Below, piece after piece: positions 61,001 through 64,000 of a stretch of DNA of 64,000 bases. This stretch comes from CAWVSB01 sp046710535. GTDB taxonomy: Bacteria > Pseudomonadota > Gammaproteobacteria > Pseudomonadales > CAWVSB01. Each line of letters opens with the position of its first letter. Position 1 is the stretch's first letter. The position numbers and the translations under genes are program-made. The notes under the pieces are model-generated. The model was not told where the DNA came from. It searched no databases and worked only from the letters and a program-made list of their open reading frames with translations. Location of the stretch: assembly GCA_046710535.1 (NCBI GenBank), contig JBKEHH010000009.1, positions 59,629 to 123,628 on the forward strand, given 5' to 3'.

Positions 61001-62200
61001 CTATATCATTTGATTCATTTCAATTATTGGCACCAATACAGCGCCAACAATAAGCAATACAATACCGCCCATAATAACCACTAATAGCGGTTCTAAAAGC
61101 TTAAGCAGGGTATCAACAGTGCGTCGTAAACGGCTGCTGTAATACTCGGCAACCTTCACCAACATGGTATCCAATTCACTACTGGCTTCACCGCTGCTAA
61201 CCATATGCAGTAAAAAACCTGGCATTCCAGGCTCCTCTCGCAGGGCATTATATAAACTAGACCCCTGCCTCACTCTCTCATTCACGGCAAAAAAACTATC
61301 ACGTAAATATAAATTATTCACGATTGCAGCCGATATATTAAGCGCAGGCAACGCGGGCACACCACTATTTAACAACGTGCCTAGATTTCGACACCAATCG
61401 GCCACATCGGCAATCATCAGCCAACCACCGATTTTCGGAATACCAAGTAAAAACTTATGCCAGCGCTTTTTACGTTCTATGTCTCGCAGCGAGAACACAA
61501 ATAAACCGCCGGCCATAACAATAACGACGAAGGCAAAAATGCCATAAGATTGCAGCCATTCACTCAATGCAATCATTACTTTCGTTAGTAGCGGCAGCTC
61601 TTGCTTCATACTGGTAAAAACACGAGTAACTTGGGGCACCACATACACCAACATAATGATAATGACGGTAATCGCTACCAGAATCATTACCGCTGGGTAA
61701 ACCAGCCCTTTAGTTAAGGCTTGGCGGTTTTCCATACCTACTTCAAGCTCATCAGCCACGCGATCAAGTATGCGGTGCAGATGGCCACTTTCTTCACCCA
61801 CTGCTACCGATGCTATAACGCTATCCGGCACTTTAAACGGGGAGCGCTTAAGCGCTTGGGAAAAGCTACGGCCTTCAACAATCTCTGATCGCCAACTCAT
61901 CACTGTGCGTTTAATAATTGCGGTGTCGCTTTGCTCAATCATCAACCGCAAACTGTCTTCTAACGGCAGCCCAGAATTTATCAAAGTAGAAAGCTGACGC
62001 ATTATTAACGACAAGTCAGCTAATTGAATTTTACGGGTGAAAAATGACTGCTGGGTAGATTCTGAAACGATACTTATTTCTGTTGCCAATAGGCCCTGCT
62101 CTTTTAACAAGCCACGCGCATGCCTTTCGGTGTCTCCGGCAACAGACCCTTTTTTAATACGACCTTTTTTATCATAGGCCTTGTAGTCAAAAACACTCAA
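61001..62200 (-). CDS. gspF: Type II secretion system inner-membrane protein GspF
   Basis: Polytopic platform protein of 399 residues. It has two T2SSF helical domains (about 70-190 and 270-390), each with a family-type motif such as LSLIMRQLSTLINSGLPLEDS and WCRNLGTLLNSGVPALPALN. Three membrane helices lie near 170-190, 220-240 and 370-395. The N-terminus MSVFDYKAYDKKGRIKKGSV is typical. It lies 6 bp upstream of gspG's original frame and 32 bp after gspE. Confidence 0.95.
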   Translation of the reverse strand: MSVFDYKAYDKKGRIKKGSVAGDTERHARGLLKEQGLLATEISIVSESTQQSFFTRKIQLADLSLIMRQLSTLINSGLPLEDSLRLMIEQSDTAIIKRTVMSWRSEIVEGRSFSQALKRSPFKVPDSVIASVAVGEESGHLHRILDRVADELEVGMENRQALTKGLVYPAVMILVAITVIIIMLVYVVPQVTRVFTSMKQELPLLTKVMIALSEWLQSYGIFAFVVIVMAGGLFVFSLRDIERKKRWHKFLLGIPKIGGWLMIADVADWCRNLGTLLNSGVPALPALNISAAIVNNLYLRDSFFAVNERVRQGSSLYNALREEPGMPGFLLHMVSSGEASSELDTMLVKVAEYYSSRLRRTVDTLLKLLEPLLVVIMGGIVLLIVGAVLVPIIEMNQMI

Positions 62201-62232
62201 AGGTGACTCACATATAGCCGCTGATTAAAGCG

Positions 62233-63693
62233 TTAGGTGCTAGTAACACGCAACACCTCCTTCAAATCAGTTTTGCCCTGTTTAACTAGATCAAACCCAG
62301 ATTCGATTATAGATGGTACTGACTGTCGAATGTATATTTCCATCTGAGGCTCTCCGGCTTGATCATGAATCAAGCGCTGGAGACCATCGTCAACTTCGAC
62401 AAGTTCAAATAAGCTTTGCCTACCGTTGTAGCCGGTCCAATGACACTGATTGCAGCCGACAGTTTGATATGACTTTGCCCCCGCACCTAAATGTAATTCG
62501 ACCAACGAGCTACTGTCTTCTTCTACCTTGCAGTCTTCGCATAACTTCCGAACCAAGCGCTGCGCTAATACACCACGTAAGGTTGATGCCAATAAGTAAC
62601 TGTCAATTCCTAAATCCTGTAATCGAGTGACAGCGCCGGCGGCGGTATTGGTATGCAAAGTAGATAACACAAGGTGTCCGGTTAAGCTGGCTTGAATCGC
62701 AATTTCTGCAGTTTCTTTGTCGCGAATTTCACCAACCAGAATAACATCAGGGTCTTGCCGCAAAATCGCCCGCAAACTCTTGGCAAACGTCATCCCAGCA
62801 CGCTGATTAATTTGCGTCTGACTAACGCCAGGTAAGTCGTACTCAATAGGGTCTTCAACGGTCATAATATTGCGCTGCTGCCTATCCATTTGCTGCAAGG
62901 CCGCATATAAAGTTGTTGTTTTGCCTGAACCAGTTGGACCAGTTACCAAAATAATACCATGGGGTCTGGCAATCATACTATCCAAACTTGTGCGGTTCTT
63001 TTCGTCCATGCCTAAGTCGTCAACGTTTAGTTGGCCGGCATTTTTATCCATTAGGCGCAGCACAACTCGCTCACCATAGCTGGACGGCATTGTTGAAACC
63101 CGCAAATCAACGGCACGGCCGCCTAAATGAACGGTCATGCGGCCATCTTGCGGTACACGCTTTTCAGCAATATCTAATTTAGCTAATACCTTTATTCGAG
63201 AAATAATGAGTGGCGCAATAGTAGCAGGAGGCGACAACACTGTTCGCAGTGCTCCATCTAAACGAAACCTTATGCGAGCTTCATTCTCATATGGCTCAAC
63301 GTGAATATCAGAAGCTTTCTCTCTTAACGCTTCAAAAAATATTGCATTTAATAACTTAATAACTGGCGCATCATCATCACCAGAAAGTAGATCTGCATTG
63401 TCACTTAAGCTTTTGGCAACTTCGTCAAGCCCAACAATATCTTCAATGCCATCCATTATTTCACTAGATGAATTTTTATGATTAGCGTAAATTCGCTGCA
63501 GTTGTAGATCAAAATCTGCAGAGCTTAATGATTCAATCTCTGGTTCAAACCCTAAAAATCGCTTCGCCTCCAATACTGCACCTATTGGAGCATCGCTTTT
63601 AAGTAGTAACTTACTAGTCAAACCGTCAAACAGCAAGCCATTGGACTTGGCAAACGAGAACGGAAACAACGACATTGAGGATTTAGATTCCAT
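62233..63693 (-). CDS. gspE: Type II secretion ATPase GspE
   Basis: Cytoplasmic hexameric secretion ATPase, 486 residues. N1E-type domain (about 1-100) is short. The core has SDIHVEPYENEARIRFRLDG (about 128-147), Walker A GPTGSGKTT (252-260), Walker B DPDVILVGEIRD (314-325) and the HTNTAAGAVTRL his-box. The zinc motif C385-x2-C388 and C414-x2-C417 distinguishes GspE from PilT. It is the first gene of the operon, with a putative promoter 80-110 bp upstream. Confidence 0.96.
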   Translation of the reverse strand: MESKSSMSLFPFSFAKSNGLLFDGLTSKLLLKSDAPIGAVLEAKRFLGFEPEIESLSSADFDLQLQRIYANHKNSSSEIMDGIEDIVGLDEVAKSLSDNADLLSGDDDAPVIKLLNAIFFEALREKASDIHVEPYENEARIRFRLDGALRTVLSPPATIAPLIISRIKVLAKLDIAEKRVPQDGRMTVHLGGRAVDLRVSTMPSSYGERVVLRLMDKNAGQLNVDDLGMDEKNRTSLDSMIARPHGIILVTGPTGSGKTTTLYAALQQMDRQQRNIMTVEDPIEYDLPGVSQTQINQRAGMTFAKSLRAILRQDPDVILVGEIRDKETAEIAIQASLTGHLVLSTLHTNTAAGAVTRLQDLGIDSYLLASTLRGVLAQRLVRKLCEDCKVEEDSSSLVELHLGAGAKSYQTVGCNQCHWTGYNGRQSLFELVEVDDGLQRLIHDQAGEPQMEIYIRQSVPSIIESGFDLVKQGKTDLKEVLRVTST

Positions 63694-63736
63694 GCTATAA
63701 ACCTAGTGGCACTTATATTTTATGGTATTTGTTATT

Positions 63737-63756
63737 GTGTTTAAAGCGATAAACAC
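63737..63756. promoter_or_regulatory. Inverted repeat in the gspE leader
   Basis: GTGTTTA (63737-63743) and TAAACAC (63750-63756) form an exact 7-bp inverted repeat, between the putative promoter and the gspE ATG. Possible operator or leader hairpin; the regulator is unknown. Confidence 0.35.
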
Positions 63757-63775
63757 TAACCTAGAACAAGCAAAT

Positions 63776-63806
63776 AGTATAGCACAATTGACTCTGCTCG
63801 TTGCAA
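63776..63806 (-). promoter_or_regulatory. Putative promoter of the T2SS operon
   Basis: On the minus strand, an extended -10 TGC-TATACT with a -35-like TTGCAA 19 bp upstream. It lies between the tuf terminator and gspE. Confidence 0.5.
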
Positions 63807-63831
63807 GCACACATCAAACTTCTACACATAA

Positions 63832-63857
63832 AAAAAAGCACCCTAGGGTGCCTTTTT
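63832..63857 (-). terminator. Terminator of tuf
   Basis: GCACCC-TA-GGGTGC flanked by A7 and T5; on the minus strand the stem is followed by a T-tract. It sits 17 bp after the tuf stop, so tuf transcription ends before the T2SS operon. Confidence 0.85.
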
Positions 63858-63873
63858 AAATCTAGCAGTAATG

Positions 63874-64000
63874 TTACTCGATGATTTTCGCTACAACACC
63901 CGCACCAACAGTACGGCCGCCTTCACGGATTGCAAAACGCAAACCATCTTCCATCGCGATAGGAGCAATCAATGTCACTACCATCTGGACGTTATCACCA
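63874..64000 (-). CDS. tuf: Elongation factor Tu (3' end; 5' part outside window)
   Basis: The last 41 residues of EF-Tu: GDNVQMVVTLIAPIAMEDGL, then RFAIREGGRTVGAGVVAKII and a final Glu. This is the C-terminal beta-barrel domain 3. The stop is at 63874-63876. In most gammaproteobacteria one tuf copy sits at the end of the str operon (rpsL-rpsG-fusA-tuf) right before rpsJ, and this is probably that copy, although the upstream genes are out of view. Confidence 0.97.
   Translation of the reverse strand, partial: GDNVQMVVTLIAPIAMEDGLRFAIREGGRTVGAGVVAKIIE

Noticed and set aside
50756..63826. T2SS operon as a recent mobile element insertion
   Set aside because: No integrase, transposase, direct repeats or attachment-like duplications were seen at either border, and codon use does not look foreign by eye. 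A rearrangement or old insertion fits better.

Overview
The window is chromosomal DNA of a gammaproteobacterium, probably marine or aquatic and free-living. The evidence is the fabA-fabB pair, the rplU-rpmA-obgE-proB and ispB neighbourhood, a Pseudomonas-type fimT-fimU-pilVWX-pilY1-pilE cluster, a full Gsp secretion operon, and moderate, slightly AT-leaning base composition. I cannot name a genus from sequence alone. Genes are densely packed, with many 1-14 bp start/stop overlaps. No gap exceeds 300 bp, and I see no tRNA, rRNA, insertion sequence, prophage or CRISPR array.

Layout. 1-3.1 kb: a hybrid sensor histidine kinase (cut by the left edge) divergent from a FixJ/LuxR-type response regulator. 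3.1-7.3 kb (minus): acyltransferase, an acidic protein of unknown function, the DinG helicase and YqcC. 7.5-11 kb: a DUF4136 lipoprotein, a small four-cysteine secreted protein behind a structured leader, a tyrosine-phosphatase-like protein, an NTF2-fold protein, DgkA and S20. 11-14.2 kb (minus): rplU-rpmA-(terminator)-obgE-proB. 14.4-20.6 kb: ispB and pgi, convergent with the sugar-nucleotide genes manC-galU-manB, which supply GDP-mannose and UDP-glucose for surface polysaccharide. 20.8-25.5 kb: fabA-fabB for unsaturated fatty acids, an RmlD-like reductase, ssb and an MFS transporter. 25.7-33.7 kb: a complete type IV pilus minor-pilin operon. 33.8-36.7 kb: uvrA.

36.8-50.5 kb (minus) is the S10-spc-alpha ribosomal superoperon, from rpsJ to rplQ, in canonical gene order. 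It includes secY, rpoA and the short rpmJ. 50.8-63.7 kb (minus) is a type II secretion operon in the order gspE-F-G-H-I-J-K-L-M-N-C-D-A-B. At the right edge is the 3' end of tuf (EF-Tu) with its terminator. The T2SS operon therefore lies exactly between tuf and rpsJ, which are normally adjacent, and rpsJ carries its own strong promoter.

How the parts work together. The two large envelope machines both depend on a prepilin peptidase (PilD/GspO) that is encoded elsewhere. The minor-pilin set primes type IV pilus assembly, and its FimT carries the C-terminal GRxR motif linked to DNA binding during natural transformation. The secretion operon includes GspA/GspB, which help the secretin through peptidoglycan. 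I did not find an obviously new multi-gene system. The best leads are the T2SS placement between tuf and rpsJ, the orphan secreted protein inside the pilus operon, a large insertion in the PilY1 von Willebrand A domain, and several unassigned RNA or operator-like inverted repeats.
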